A DNA stretch of 64,000 nt, from positions 879,073 to 943,072 of the forward strand of contig JACKOK010000001.1 in the NCBI GenBank assembly GCA_024234365.1, read 5' to 3'. Under the pieces are notes generated by a model. The model was given only the letters and a program-made list of their open reading frames with translations, searched no databases and had not been told where the DNA came from. The translations under genes and the position numbers were made by a program. Position 1 is the first letter of the stretch, and every line of letters begins with the position of its first letter. Shown here piece by piece: positions 54,102-63,928 of the stretch. The stretch is from Pseudomonadales bacterium (lineage in GTDB: Bacteria > Pseudomonadota > Gammaproteobacteria > Pseudomonadales > Pseudohongiellaceae).

Positions 54102-55849
54102 GCCCCCTGATCTGCCGCAGAAGTGTGCCGGCTACGCACCGGTTTTCTGCGGCGATTCCTCCTCTGTTGCAGCGGATCTATGCGGCTCGTGAACTGCAGC
54201 AGGATACCGAGTTGTCTCTCTCCTTCAGTGAGCTGCTTTCCCCTCAGCTGTTACATGGCCTCGATAAGGCGGTCTCCCTGTTGCAGGCACAGTTGCAGCA
54301 ACAGGGCAGGGTGCTGATCGTCTCCGATTTCGATGCCGATGGTGCTACCAGTTGCGCTCTGGCCATCCGCGCGCTGCGGGCATTTGGTTTTCAGCATGTC
54401 GATTACATCGTGCCCAATCGTTTTGAGTACGGTTATGGTCTGACCCCGGAAATTGTGGCGCTGGCACAGACCCGTGGGCCCAATCTGCTGCTCACCGTGG
54501 ACAATGGCATCTCCAGCATCGAGGGGGTCGCGGCGGCACAGGCCCTGAGCATGCAGGTGCTGATCACCGACCACCACCTGCCGGGGCGTGAGCTGCCGGC
54601 GGCCGATGCCATGGTGAACCCCAATCTGCCGGATTGTGCCTTCCCCAGTAAGTCGCTGGCCGGTGTCGGCGTTGTGTTCTATCTGATGATCGCGCTGCGC
54701 GCCCGCCTGCGCGAGGAGGGCTGGTTTGCGCAGCAGGGAATCGCAGAACCCAATCTTGCCGACTATCTCGATATCGTGGCGCTGGGCACTGTCGCCGATG
54801 TGGTGCCGCTGGATCGCAACAACCGCATCCTCGTCAACGAGGGGCTGCGGCGTATCCGGGCGGGGCGTCTGTGCCCGGGGATCGATGCCCTGCTGCGCCT
54901 GGGCAAGCGTTCCCGCGAGACGCTGGTGGCCAGCGATCTGGGCTTTGCGGTGGCCCCGCGCCTGAACGCGGCGGGGCGCCTCGATGATATGTCTCTCGGC
55001 ATTGAGTGCCTGCTGGCGCAGCAGCCGGAGCGGGCGCGTGCGATTGCGGCAGAGCTGGACGCCATGAATCAGCAGCGCAAGGAAATCGAGACCGGTATGC
55101 GCGAACAGGCCGAGGCGGGGCTGCGCAGCATGCAGTTTGATGACAAGACCCTGCCTGCCGGACTTTGTCTGTATCAGGCAGACTGGCACCAGGGCGTCAT
55201 CGGCATTCTGGCCGCCCGTATCAAGGAGCGCGTGCACCGCCCGGTCATTGCCTTTGCCGATGCCGGGGAGGACGAGCAGGGCCGTGCTCAGCTCAAGGGT
55301 TCCGCCCGCTCCATCGCCGGCCTGCATATCCGGGATGCGCTGGATGCGGTGGCTACCCGGCATCCGGGTTTGATCAGCCGGTTTGGCGGGCACGCCATGG
55401 CCGCCGGGCTCAGTCTGCCACGGGATGCCTATGCGGCATTCAGTGAGGCCTTTGCTGCCGTGGTGGCAGAGCAGCTGCCTGCTGATGCCCTGCAGGCCTG
55501 CCTGTTTACGGATGGGGAATTGCAGGCGACGGAGTTGACGCTGGAGACGGCGCAGATGCTGCGGGATGCCGGCCCCTGGGGGCAGCATTTTCCGGAGCCC
55601 GTGTTTGATGGGGAATTTCAGGTTCTGCAACAGCGTATCCTGGGCGGCAAACACCTCAAACTGGTGCTGAGCCCGGTGCAGGCGCCGCAGCATGCCGTGG
55701 ATGCCATCGCCTTCAACGTCGATACTGCTGCCTGGGAAGGCTGTAACAACGCGCGTGTGCGCCTGGTCTATCGCCTCGATATCAATGAATTCCGTGGGCA
55801 GCGCAGCTTGCAGCTGATGATAGAGCACATCGAGCGCTGCGCCGTTTAA
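54098..55849 (+). CDS. recJ: Single-stranded-DNA-specific exonuclease RecJ
   Basis: RecJ is a 5'-3' ssDNA exonuclease in recombination and mismatch repair. The 583-residue protein has the DHH-family motifs SDFDADGATSCA, LTVDNGISS, ITDHHLPG and the C-terminal DHHA1 region GGHAMAAGL. The start is GTG 54098 inside the thrC stop, with no better ATG. hom-thrC-recJ adjacency is common in this bacterial group. Confidence 0.96.
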   Translation: MSPLICRRSVPATHRFSAAIPPLLQRIYAARELQQDTELSLSFSELLSPQLLHGLDKAVSLLQAQLQQQGRVLIVSDFDADGATSCALAIRALRAFGFQHVDYIVPNRFEYGYGLTPEIVALAQTRGPNLLLTVDNGISSIEGVAAAQALSMQVLITDHHLPGRELPAADAMVNPNLPDCAFPSKSLAGVGVVFYLMIALRARLREEGWFAQQGIAEPNLADYLDIVALGTVADVVPLDRNNRILVNEGLRRIRAGRLCPGIDALLRLGKRSRETLVASDLGFAVAPRLNAAGRLDDMSLGIECLLAQQPERARAIAAELDAMNQQRKEIETGMREQAEAGLRSMQFDDKTLPAGLCLYQADWHQGVIGILAARIKERVHRPVIAFADAGEDEQGRAQLKGSARSIAGLHIRDALDAVATRHPGLISRFGGHAMAAGLSLPRDAYAAFSEAFAAVVAEQLPADALQACLFTDGELQATELTLETAQMLRDAGPWGQHFPEPVFDGEFQVLQQRILGGKHLKLVLSPVQAPQHAVDAIAFNVDTAAWEGCNNARVRLVYRLDINEFRGQRSLQLMIEHIERCAV

Positions 55850-55980
55850 GTGCCGAAGGTTGCTCGTGCGCATTGAGCCAGCCGCTTGAGAGTGTTACCT
55901 TTTATCACAAAATCGAGGGGGCGCTCGATGTCTTCAGCGGTACAATGACCGCATCAACAACGGATTAGGGAGAGTTGCAA

Positions 55981-58143
55981 ATGAGGAAGCTAGTCAGCAC
56001 GCTGCTGATCGCAGGCTCCATGCTGGTCCTGCCTATGGTTTCGCAGGCCGAAGTGCTTCAGGGGGAGGAGATCGAGCTTGAGCTCGTTTCCGAGAGCAGC
56101 AATGTCGTGGCCGGCGAGACCCTCAATCTGGCGTTGCGGCTGACGCCCACGGAGCACTGGCATACCTATTCCCGTTGGCAGGGCGACAGTGGCGATGCCA
56201 CCACCCTGAGTGACTGGGTTCTGCCGGAAGGTGCGGTGGCAGGCGAGCTGCAGTTCCCCACGCCAACCTGGTTGCCCTTTCCGGGCTCCGATCTGGTGAC
56301 CTTCGCCTACGAAAACGAGGTCTTTCTGCCCGTTTCCGTGCAGATTCCCGAGGATTTCAGCGCAGATACCTTCACCGCTTCCGTCTTTGTCCGCTGGCAG
56401 GTCTGCGACGAGATCTGCATTCTGGGTGAGGGCACTGTCGGCATCGAGCTGCCGGTACAGGGGCTGACCCTGGAAGCGGACCCCCGCTGGCAACAGGCCT
56501 TTGCGCAAACGCGTGCCAATCTGCCGCTGGAGGAAAACGAGGTTCAGGCCCTGTACGCCATCGGTGGCGAGCGCATCAGTTTTTCCTTTCAGTCTGATGA
56601 GCCGATTTTCGAGGGGGCTCGCAATGTCTGGTTCTTCCCGGAGAGCAAGCGCATTCTGAAACCGGCGCCGCTGCGGGATGTGACGCTGAACCCGGGCATG
56701 GCCCAGATCACCCACGAACAGGCCCGTCGTTTCCGTGTGGAGAACGACCGTATTCCGGGTGTGCTGTCCGTCGAGGATGCCAATGGTCATATTCAGGGCT
56801 ATCTGGTGGATGCCATGCCGGCCAGTGCCGCCAATCTGTCCTCCATCGCCGCCCTGGCCGCCAATGGCAGTAATGGTGGGGATGCCTCCAGCAGTGGTGG
56901 CCCTGGTCTGCTGAGCGTGATTTTCTTCGCGCTTGCCGGCGGGGTAATACTGAACCTGATGCCCTGTGTGTTCCCGGTACTCTCCCTGAAGGTGCTGAGC
57001 TTTGCCTCCAAGTCTCAGGCGGAACACCGCGTGCAGCGCCTGCATGGGCTGGCGTATACCGCAGGCATCATCGTGACCTTCATGCTGCTGGCCTCGATTC
57101 TGCTGGCCCTGCGCGCCGGGGGCGAGGCCGTGGGCTGGGCGTTCCAGCTGCAGTCACCTTGGTTTGTGGCCATTCTGATCTACCTGTTCTTCACTTTCGG
57201 GCTGAGCCTGTCCGGGGTCTTTGAGTTTGGTTCCGGCATGATGGGGATTGGCAGCAGTCTTGCCGCCAAGTCCGGTTACAAGGGTTCCTTCTTTACCGGT
57301 GTGCTGGCAACGGCGGTCGCAAGCCCCTGCACGGCCCCCTTTATGGGCGCGGCACTGGGTTTTGCCCTGTCCCAGTCCTGGCTGATTGCCATGGTGGTGT
57401 TCTTCTTCCTCGGCCTGGGCATGGCGCTGCCTTTCCTGGTGCTGTCCTTCAGCCCCGCCTTGTTGCGCTTTTTGCCCAAACCGGGTGCCTGGATGAACAC
57501 CTTCAAGGAGTTCATGGCCTTCCCGATGTATGCCACTGTGCTGTGGCTGCTGTGGGTGCTGGGGAATCAGGTCGGTGTGAATGGCATGGCAATCGTCGTG
57601 GGCGCCTGCCTGTTGCTGGCCTTTGGCTTGTGGCTGCTGAATAAGCGTGCGCTTGTTGGCCCCTTCTGGCGCAAGGCCGATACACTGCTGTCCGTGTTGG
57701 CCATTGTTACCGCTTTCTATGCTCTGCAGTCTCCCATGCTGGAGGCTCGCCAGGTATCCGCTGGGGGGCTTGCTGCCGAGGGCGGGGAAGGCTATGCCGA
57801 GGCCGCCTACGAGCCTTTTTCCACGGCGCGTTTCGAGCAGCTTCAGGCTGAGGGCAAGCCGGTATTCATCAATATGACGGCCGCCTGGTGTATCACCTGC
57901 CTGGCCAATGAACAGACCACGCTGAGCACGGATCGCGTGATTCAGGCGATGACGGAGAAAAACATCACTTATCTCAAGGGGGACTGGACCAACCAGGACC
58001 CGGAGATCAGCAAGGTGCTCGACGCCTTCAATCGTCCCAGCGTACCGCTGTATGTGCTCTACCCGGGCGCGGGCAGAGACCCGGTGATCCTGCCGCAGAT
58101 TCTGACCCCTTCCATTGTGGTGGATACGTTCAGCAGCATCTGA
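55981..58143 (+). CDS. dsbD: Thiol:disulfide interchange protein DsbD/ScsB-like
   Basis: This 720-residue electron carrier moves reducing power from cytoplasmic thioredoxin to the periplasm. It has a signal peptide to about residue 24, an N-terminal DsbD-alpha-like domain with a Cys pair in WQVCDEICI, a membrane domain with the Cys pair in LMPCVFPVLSLK and ASPCTAPFMG, and a C-terminal thioredoxin domain with CITC. The N-terminal domain resembles ScsB-type DsbD more than E. coli DsbD. ATG 55981 is chosen over TTG 55975. A REP element follows. Confidence 0.9.
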   Translation: MRKLVSTLLIAGSMLVLPMVSQAEVLQGEEIELELVSESSNVVAGETLNLALRLTPTEHWHTYSRWQGDSGDATTLSDWVLPEGAVAGELQFPTPTWLPFPGSDLVTFAYENEVFLPVSVQIPEDFSADTFTASVFVRWQVCDEICILGEGTVGIELPVQGLTLEADPRWQQAFAQTRANLPLEENEVQALYAIGGERISFSFQSDEPIFEGARNVWFFPESKRILKPAPLRDVTLNPGMAQITHEQARRFRVENDRIPGVLSVEDANGHIQGYLVDAMPASAANLSSIAALAANGSNGGDASSSGGPGLLSVIFFALAGGVILNLMPCVFPVLSLKVLSFASKSQAEHRVQRLHGLAYTAGIIVTFMLLASILLALRAGGEAVGWAFQLQSPWFVAILIYLFFTFGLSLSGVFEFGSGMMGIGSSLAAKSGYKGSFFTGVLATAVASPCTAPFMGAALGFALSQSWLIAMVVFFFLGLGMALPFLVLSFSPALLRFLPKPGAWMNTFKEFMAFPMYATVLWLLWVLGNQVGVNGMAIVVGACLLLAFGLWLLNKRALVGPFWRKADTLLSVLAIVTAFYALQSPMLEARQVSAGGLAAEGGEGYAEAAYEPFSTARFEQLQAEGKPVFINMTAAWCITCLANEQTTLSTDRVIQAMTEKNITYLKGDWTNQDPEISKVLDAFNRPSVPLYVLYPGAGRDPVILPQILTPSIVVDTFSSI

Positions 58144-58150
58144 TATGGAT

Positions 58151-58256
58151 GTAGGAGCCAGCCCTGCTGGCGATAAGGAACCTGTTTGAAACTCTTTATC
58201 GCCAGCAGGGCTGGCTCCTACGGAGATTTTTTGTGGCCAGCAGGGCTGGCTCCTAC
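58151..58256. repeat. REP-type palindromic repeat cluster (three copies)
   Basis: A perfect 26-bp inverted repeat (58151-58176 with 58196-58221) encloses a 19-nt loop, and a third copy of 21 bp lies at 58236-58256, in direct orientation to the right arm. Each arm holds the sub-palindrome CCAGCAGGGCTGG. This is the form of repetitive extragenic palindromes in Pseudomonas-like genomes. With the following T run (58227-58232) it may also stop transcription after dsbD. Confidence 0.88.
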
Positions 58257-58359
58257 CCATGTCATATGTGCTATTCTGCCCCGGCATTTGCCAGCGAGCC
58301 TTCCATGCTGGCCGTATTCCACCCTGATTAACGTCGGCTGAGCCGGGAGTCCAGACACG

Positions 58360-59406
58360 ATGAAGCTGATCAAGTTCGCCATGGCCCTGTTGATCGTGGC
58401 GCTGGTCTTCACTTTGTTGATTGTGGCGCAGGATCTGTTGCTGCCCATCGTCATCGCGATTGCGATCTGGTATCTGATCAACCTGCTCGCCAGTGGTTTT
58501 GCCCGCATCCGCATTGGCGATTTCGCCATTCCCCGTGTTCTGTGCTTTGCGGCCTCACTGTTTACCTTTGTCTTCGGTATTTCTTCGCTGGTACAGTTTG
58601 TCGGCGGCAGCCTCAATGATCTCGGGGATGTGGTCGGCACCTATGAGGCAAACCTGCGCGCGCTGTGGAACCGCCTTCCGTATTCGGAATACCTGCCTGT
58701 CGAGGGCTTCCTGCAGGCGGTGTCGGAGCGGCTCGACCTGTCGGCCATATTCACGTCGATTGCGGTGTCCTTCACCAGCATTGCGCGTGACAGCCTGCTT
58801 ATTCTGATCTATGTGATGTTCCTGCTTTTCGAGCAGGGCAACTTCAATCGCAAGCTGTCTGCGCTCGTCGGTGACCAGCAGCAGGAAAAGCGGCTGCTGC
58901 GCATCATGGCCCAGATCAAGGCCGATGTGCAGAAATACCTGAGCATCAAGTTTCTGGTCAGCGCCCTGACGGGCACCTTGAGCTATGCCCTGTTGCGTGC
59001 GCTCAATATCGACTTTGCGGAAATCTGGGGCTTGCTGATTTTCCTGCTGAATTTCATCCCCACCATTGGCTCCATCATTGCCACCGTCTTCCCCTCGCTG
59101 ATGGCGCTGGCACAGTCCAACGATGATTTTGGTCTGTTTTTCACCGTGCTGTTCGGTATCTCGGCCCTGCAGGTGCTGATCGGCAATATTCTGGAACCAC
59201 GCATCACCGGCAAGTCGCTGAACCTCAGCCCGGTCGTGATTCTTTTCAATCTCGCCCTGTGGGGAGCCATCTGGGGTGTACCAGGCATGTTCCTGTGTGT
59301 GCCGCTGCTGATTATCACCACCATCGTTCTGTCCCATTTCCCCAAGACGCGGCCCATCGCCATCCTGCTGTCGAGTGACGGGCAGCTGAATGTCTCCGAT
59401 GAATAA
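58360..59406 (+). CDS. AI-2E family transporter (PerM-like)
   Basis: This 348-residue inner-membrane protein has about eight helices and the family features ILIYVMFLLFEQGNF, KYLSIKFLVSALTGTL, LNFIPTIGSIIATVFPSL and NILEPRITGKSLNLSPV. Members export small molecules such as AI-2, or act as sodium-coupled efflux; the substrate here is unknown. It lies between the REP element and alaS. Confidence 0.88.
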   Translation: MKLIKFAMALLIVALVFTLLIVAQDLLLPIVIAIAIWYLINLLASGFARIRIGDFAIPRVLCFAASLFTFVFGISSLVQFVGGSLNDLGDVVGTYEANLRALWNRLPYSEYLPVEGFLQAVSERLDLSAIFTSIAVSFTSIARDSLLILIYVMFLLFEQGNFNRKLSALVGDQQQEKRLLRIMAQIKADVQKYLSIKFLVSALTGTLSYALLRALNIDFAEIWGLLIFLLNFIPTIGSIIATVFPSLMALAQSNDDFGLFFTVLFGISALQVLIGNILEPRITGKSLNLSPVVILFNLALWGAIWGVPGMFLCVPLLIITTIVLSHFPKTRPIAILLSSDGQLNVSDE

Positions 59407-59407
59407 C

Positions 59408-59436
59408 CTGTAAATCCTTGTGTTTAGGGGTATAAT
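59408..59436 (+). promoter_or_regulatory. alaS sigma-70 promoter
   Basis: CTGTAA (59408-59413), a 17-bp spacer and a perfect TATAAT (59431-59436) lie 54 bp before the alaS ATG. The -35 match is weak. Confidence 0.65.
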
Positions 59437-59490
59437 TGCGCGCCTTTTTACCCGAGAAACCCGTATCAGAACCCGTTATTGGATACCCAG

Positions 59491-62091
59491 ATGAAAATTG
59501 CCGAAATTCGTCAGAAGTTCCTGCACTATTTCCAGTCCCAGGGGCATCAGATTGTGCCCAGCAGCTCCCTGGTGCCGGCCAACGACCCGACCTTGTTGTT
59601 TACCAATGCGGGCATGGTGCAGTTCAAGGATCTTTTCCTGGGTAATGAAGTGCGCAACTACAAGCGTGCCACCACGTCTCAGCGCTGTGTGCGTGCCGGC
59701 GGCAAGCACAATGACCTGGAAAATGTCGGCTATACCGCACGTCACCATACCTTCTTCGAGATGCTGGGCAACTTCAGCTTTGGTGACTATTTCAAGCGTG
59801 ATGCCATCCGTTTTGCCTGGGAGTTTCTGACCCGTGAACTCGGCCTGCCGGCAGAGAAACTGTGGGTCACCGTGTTCCATGACGACGATGAAGCCGAGGA
59901 CATCTGGTTGAACGAGATTGGCGTGCCCCGCAGCCGTTTCTCCAAACTGGGTGAGAAGGACAATTTCTGGGCCATGGGCGATACCGGCCCCTGCGGCCCC
60001 TGTTCCGAGATTTTCTATGACCACGGCCCGGATGTGGCCGGCGGTCCTCCCGGCAGCCCGGATGATGATGGCGACCGTTATATCGAAATCTGGAACCTGG
60101 TGTTCATGCAGTTCGACCGCCAGAGCGATGGCACACTGGTGCCGCTGCCCAAGCCGTCCGTGGACACCGGCATGGGGCTGGAGCGTCTGGCAGCGGTGCT
60201 GCAGCATGTGCACAGCAATTACGAGATCGACCTGTTCCAGGGCCTGTTGAAGGCAGCCGCCGACATCACCGGCATGCAGGACACCACGAATACCTCCTTG
60301 CGGGTGATTGCCGACCACATCCGTTCCTGCTCCTTCCTGGTGGTGGACGGTGTGATTCCCTCCAACGAAGGGCGCGGTTATGTGCTGCGCCGCATCGTGC
60401 GACGGGCCGTGCGCCACGGCTATCAACTGGGCGTGAAGGACATTTTCTTCTACCGCCTGGTGCCAGCACTGGTCGAGCAGATGGGCGAGGCCTACCCCGA
60501 ACTGGCGGAGCGTCAGGCCATCGTGGAGAAAGTGCTGCAGGAAGAGGAACAGCAGTTTGCACGCACCCTGGACAATGGCATGGCCATTCTCAAGCAGGCC
60601 ATTGCCGAACTCAAAGGCACCGTGGTGCCGGGTGAGACCGTCTTCCGTCTTTACGATACCTATGGCTTCCCGGTGGATCTGACCAATGACGTGGCGCGTG
60701 AGCACGGCCTCACGCTGGATCACGAGGGCTTCGACGCCGCCATGGCGGTGCAGAAGCAGCAGGCGCGCGCAGCAGGCAAATTCAATGCCGTGGAAAAACT
60801 CGCCATCGACCTGGAGCAGGGCACCGAGTTCATCGGTTACGAACAGCTGCAGGGCGAGTCCCGCATTCTGGCCATCTACAAGGACGGCCAGCAGGTGGAT
60901 GCCATCGCCGGGGAAGGCGAGGCGCTGCTGATTCTGGACAACAGCCCCTTCTATGCGGAGTCCGGTGGGCAGGTCGGGGACAAGGGCGTGCTGAACAGCA
61001 TCGCCGGTTCCGGCCACTTTGAGGTGAGCGATACCCAGAAGCAGGGCGAGCACTTCATCCACAAAGGACAACTGCGCGGCGGCTCACTCAAGAAGGGCGA
61101 GCAGGTGGAGGCACTGGTGGCGCAGGACAATCGCGCCGCCATCATGCTGAACCATTCCGCGACGCACTTGTTGCATGCGGCACTGCGCAGTGTGCTGGGA
61201 GAGCATGTCACCCAGAAGGGTTCACTCGTCAACGCCGAGCGTCTGCGTTTTGACTTCTCCCATTCCTCGCCCATGACGGCAGAGGAAATCTCCCGGGTAG
61301 AAAGCCTGGTGAACGAACAGGTTCTGAAAAACCTGTCGGTCAGCAAACAGGTCATGAACATCGACGATGCCATGAAGGCCGGTGCGATGGCGCTGTTCGG
61401 CGAAAAATACGGCGAGCGTGTGCGTGTGGTCAGCATGGGCGAGTTCTCCACGGAGCTTTGCGGGGGAACCCATGTGGAGCGCACCGGGGACATCGGTCTG
61501 TTCAAGCTGGTGGGCGAATCCGGCATTGCGGCGGGAGTGCGCCGCGTTGAGGCCGTCACCGGCCTGGGCGCTCTGGCCATCGTGTCACAGCAGGAGCAGG
61601 TGCTCAAGCAGTTGGGCGATGTGGTGAAAACCAGTGCCGACAATCTGGTGGAGAAGGTGCAGCAGATTCTGCATAACAACCGCCAGTTGGAAAAAGAGCT
61701 GGAGCAGCTCAAGGTAAAACTCGCCAGTGCTGCAGGCAGCGACATCGCCGCCGAAGCCGTGCGTGTGGGCGACATCAGCCTGCTGGCGAAAACGGTACAG
61801 GGTTTCAATGCCAAGACGCTGCGTGATACCGTGGATCAGCTCAAGAACAAACTGGGCAGTTCCGTTGTGCTTCTGGCCAGTGTCGAGGACGGCAAGGTCA
61901 GCCTGGTTGCCGGGGTCAGCAAGGATCTCACGGATCGCGTGAAGGCCGGCGATCTCGTCAATATGGTGGCCATGCAGATTGGTGGTAAGGGCGGTGGTCG
62001 TCCGGACATGGCCATGGCCGGTGGCAGCGATGTGCAGGCATTGCCGACGGCGATGAACAGTGTGAAAGCCTGGGTGGAAAACGCCCTGTAA
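59491..62091 (+). CDS. alaS: Alanine--tRNA ligase
   Basis: AlaRS charges tRNA-Ala. The 866-residue enzyme has the class II core (FTNAGMVQFKDLFLG, RAGGKHNDLENVGYTARHHTFFEMLGNFSFGDY), the editing domain with NHSATHLLHAALR and CGGTHV, and the C-terminal C-Ala region ending GGRPDMAMAGG. ATG 59491 gives the standard MKIAEIRQKF start; a TTG at 59479 is in frame. lysC follows. Confidence 0.98.
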   Translation: MKIAEIRQKFLHYFQSQGHQIVPSSSLVPANDPTLLFTNAGMVQFKDLFLGNEVRNYKRATTSQRCVRAGGKHNDLENVGYTARHHTFFEMLGNFSFGDYFKRDAIRFAWEFLTRELGLPAEKLWVTVFHDDDEAEDIWLNEIGVPRSRFSKLGEKDNFWAMGDTGPCGPCSEIFYDHGPDVAGGPPGSPDDDGDRYIEIWNLVFMQFDRQSDGTLVPLPKPSVDTGMGLERLAAVLQHVHSNYEIDLFQGLLKAAADITGMQDTTNTSLRVIADHIRSCSFLVVDGVIPSNEGRGYVLRRIVRRAVRHGYQLGVKDIFFYRLVPALVEQMGEAYPELAERQAIVEKVLQEEEQQFARTLDNGMAILKQAIAELKGTVVPGETVFRLYDTYGFPVDLTNDVAREHGLTLDHEGFDAAMAVQKQQARAAGKFNAVEKLAIDLEQGTEFIGYEQLQGESRILAIYKDGQQVDAIAGEGEALLILDNSPFYAESGGQVGDKGVLNSIAGSGHFEVSDTQKQGEHFIHKGQLRGGSLKKGEQVEALVAQDNRAAIMLNHSATHLLHAALRSVLGEHVTQKGSLVNAERLRFDFSHSSPMTAEEISRVESLVNEQVLKNLSVSKQVMNIDDAMKAGAMALFGEKYGERVRVVSMGEFSTELCGGTHVERTGDIGLFKLVGESGIAAGVRRVEAVTGLGALAIVSQQEQVLKQLGDVVKTSADNLVEKVQQILHNNRQLEKELEQLKVKLASAAGSDIAAEAVRVGDISLLAKTVQGFNAKTLRDTVDQLKNKLGSSVVLLASVEDGKVSLVAGVSKDLTDRVKAGDLVNMVAMQIGGKGGGRPDMAMAGGSDVQALPTAMNSVKAWVENAL

Positions 62092-62154
62092 GACAGCAGG
62101 GCGCTTGCGCTTCAGCACGGCAGCGCGGTTCCGGGAAACGGGTTCCCGGCGCGA

Positions 62155-62183
62155 TTGCAAAGCCCCTGGCAATTTTGTTTAAT
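62155..62183 (+). promoter_or_regulatory. lysC sigma-70 promoter
   Basis: TTGCAA (62155-62160), 17 bp and TTTAAT (62178-62183) lie 29 bp before the lysC ATG. No lysine riboswitch-like structure was seen in the 121-bp gap; a 7-bp hairpin (62131-62137 with 62143-62149) follows alaS. Confidence 0.55.
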
Positions 62184-62212
62184 TTGCACCCGTTTCAATC
62201 TAAGTAGCGAAA

Positions 62213-63442
62213 ATGGCACTATACGTTCAAAAATTTGGTGGAACATCGGTAGGCTCTGTCGAGCGTATCGAAGCGGTGGCCGATCGGGTCATCGCCACAA
62301 GAAAGCAGGGGCATGATGTGGTGGTAGTGGTCTCGGCCATGAGCGGAGAAACCAACCGTCTGCTGGCCCTGGCCAATGATATTCTGGAGCAGCCGACCCC
62401 GCGGGAGCTGGACGTGTTGCTGTCCACGGGTGAGCAGGTCACCATTGCCCTGTTGTGCATGGCCCTGCATAAGCGTGGCTGCAATGCCCGCTCTTTCACG
62501 GGGGGGCAGGTTCGCATTCTGACGGATGAGGCGCATACCCGCGCACGCATCAAGGAAATCGACGACAGCAATATCCGCAGTGAACTGGCGCAGGGCAATG
62601 TGGTTGTCGTGGCCGGTTTCCAGGGCACCGATGAGGCTGGCAATATCACCACCCTGGGGCGTGGTGGTTCGGATACCTCTGCCGTGGCGCTGGCCGCTGC
62701 ACTGAAGGCAGACGAATGCCAGATCTACACCGATGTGAAGGGCGTGTATACCACCGACCCACGCGTGGTGGAGGATGCCCGTCTGTTACGCACGATTACA
62801 TTCGAGGAAATGCTGGAGCTGGCAAGTCTGGGGGCCAAGGTGCTGCAGATCCGTTCCGTGGAGTTTGCCGGGAAGTACAAGGTCCCGTTGCGTGTGCTCT
62901 CCAGTTTTGAAGATGACCCCGGTACCTTAATCAGTTTAGAGGATGAAAACGAAATGGAAGCTCCCATTATTTCGGGTATTGCCTTCACAAGAGACGAAGC
63001 AAAGGTAACCGTCTCCGGAGTGCCAGATGTCCCCGGAATCGCCTACCGTGTCATCGGTCCGGTCAGCGATGCCGGTATTGAAGTGGATGTAATTGTGCAG
63101 AACGTCTCTGCCGATGGCACCACCGACATCACCTTCACAGTGAAGCGTCAGGACAGCGAACAGACCCGGGAGATCATCGGGCGCATTGGCGAAGATGTCA
63201 AAGCCCGCAGCGTGACTCTCGACAAGAAGATCGCCAAAATCTCCCTGGTCGGCGTGGGCATGCGCTCGCACGCGGGGATTGCCAGCAAGATGTTCAAGGC
63301 CTTGGCCGACGAATCCATCAATATTCAGATCATCACCACCTCGGAAATCAAGATTTCCGTGGTGATTGAAGAAAAATACCTGGAGCTTGCGGTGCGTACC
63401 CTGCACAGCGCCTTCGGGCTTGGGGAAGAAGAAAAGAGCTGA
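62213..63442 (+). CDS. lysC: Aspartate kinase
   Basis: This enzyme phosphorylates aspartate, the first step to Lys, Thr and Met. The 409-residue protein begins VQKFGGTSVGSVERI, has the substrate motif SGETNRL and GRGGSDTSAVALAAAL, and ends with two ACT domains (about 265-409) that carry feedback control. It is the monofunctional class II length. lysC next to csrA is typical of Pseudomonas relatives. Confidence 0.97.
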   Translation: MALYVQKFGGTSVGSVERIEAVADRVIATRKQGHDVVVVVSAMSGETNRLLALANDILEQPTPRELDVLLSTGEQVTIALLCMALHKRGCNARSFTGGQVRILTDEAHTRARIKEIDDSNIRSELAQGNVVVVAGFQGTDEAGNITTLGRGGSDTSAVALAAALKADECQIYTDVKGVYTTDPRVVEDARLLRTITFEEMLELASLGAKVLQIRSVEFAGKYKVPLRVLSSFEDDPGTLISLEDENEMEAPIISGIAFTRDEAKVTVSGVPDVPGIAYRVIGPVSDAGIEVDVIVQNVSADGTTDITFTVKRQDSEQTREIIGRIGEDVKARSVTLDKKIAKISLVGVGMRSHAGIASKMFKALADESINIQIITTSEIKISVVIEEKYLELAVRTLHSAFGLGEEEKS

Positions 63443-63664
63443 AATCGGAGCGAAATTCTCGTATTTTGCAGAAAGTGCTCAATGTATGAGGTGTCTGTTT
63501 GAGCCTGTGGGGGGCGGGTACGCGAAAATAGAGGTGAAATCGCTATTTTCGCTGTGCAACAAATAGACGTATGCTAACGTACATCTGAGTGTGAATTTCC
63601 AACGTGGTGCCCCTTGGGGTGCTACGGAAAGAACAAGGACACAGAGCAGGAAAGGAGAAACAGC

Positions 63665-63865
63665 ATGTTGATTCTGACGCGACGTATTGGAGAGACCCTG
63701 ATGGTTGGTGATGACGTCACCGTGACCGTTCTGGGCGTCAAGGGAAACCAGGTACGGATTGGCGTAAATGCCCCAAAGGATGTCGCGGTCCATCGCGAGG
63801 AAATCTATCAGCGCATCCAGAAGGAGCGCGATTCCGACAGTCCCGATTCCCATACACAAGAGTAA
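63665..63865 (+). CDS. csrA: Carbon storage regulator CsrA/RsmA
   Basis: This 66-residue RNA-binding protein begins LILTRRIGETLMVGDDVTVTVLG and contains the GVNAPKDVAVHREEIYQRI core. CsrA binds GGA motifs in mRNA leaders and controls carbon use, motility and biofilm. AGGAG lies shortly upstream of ATG 63665; the longer open frame from 63614 is not used. It is likely to affect the c-di-GMP genes elsewhere in the window, as in relatives (inference). Confidence 0.97.
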   Translation: MLILTRRIGETLMVGDDVTVTVLGVKGNQVRIGVNAPKDVAVHREEIYQRIQKERDSDSPDSHTQE

Positions 63866-63885
63866 GAAATTAAGCTCGCTAGCCC

Positions 63886-63914
63886 CTGCCATTTCGTGTG
63901 AGGTGTGCTATTAT
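63886..63914 (+). promoter_or_regulatory. tRNA-Ser promoter
   Basis: CTGCCA (63886-63891), 17 bp and TATTAT (63909-63914) lie just before the tRNA. A GC-rich GCGCGCG discriminator follows, as expected for growth-rate-controlled tRNA promoters. Confidence 0.65.
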
Positions 63915-63928
63915 TGCGCGCGTTTTTT

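Noticed and set aside
59476..61071. Long minus-strand open frame opposite alaS
   Set aside because: Antisense shadow of alaS with no recognisable domain or ribosome site.
62131..62149. CCGGGAA/TTCCCGG hairpin after alaS as a terminator or lysine riboswitch part
   Set aside because: Short stem without T tract and no conserved lysine riboswitch elements in the 121-bp gap.
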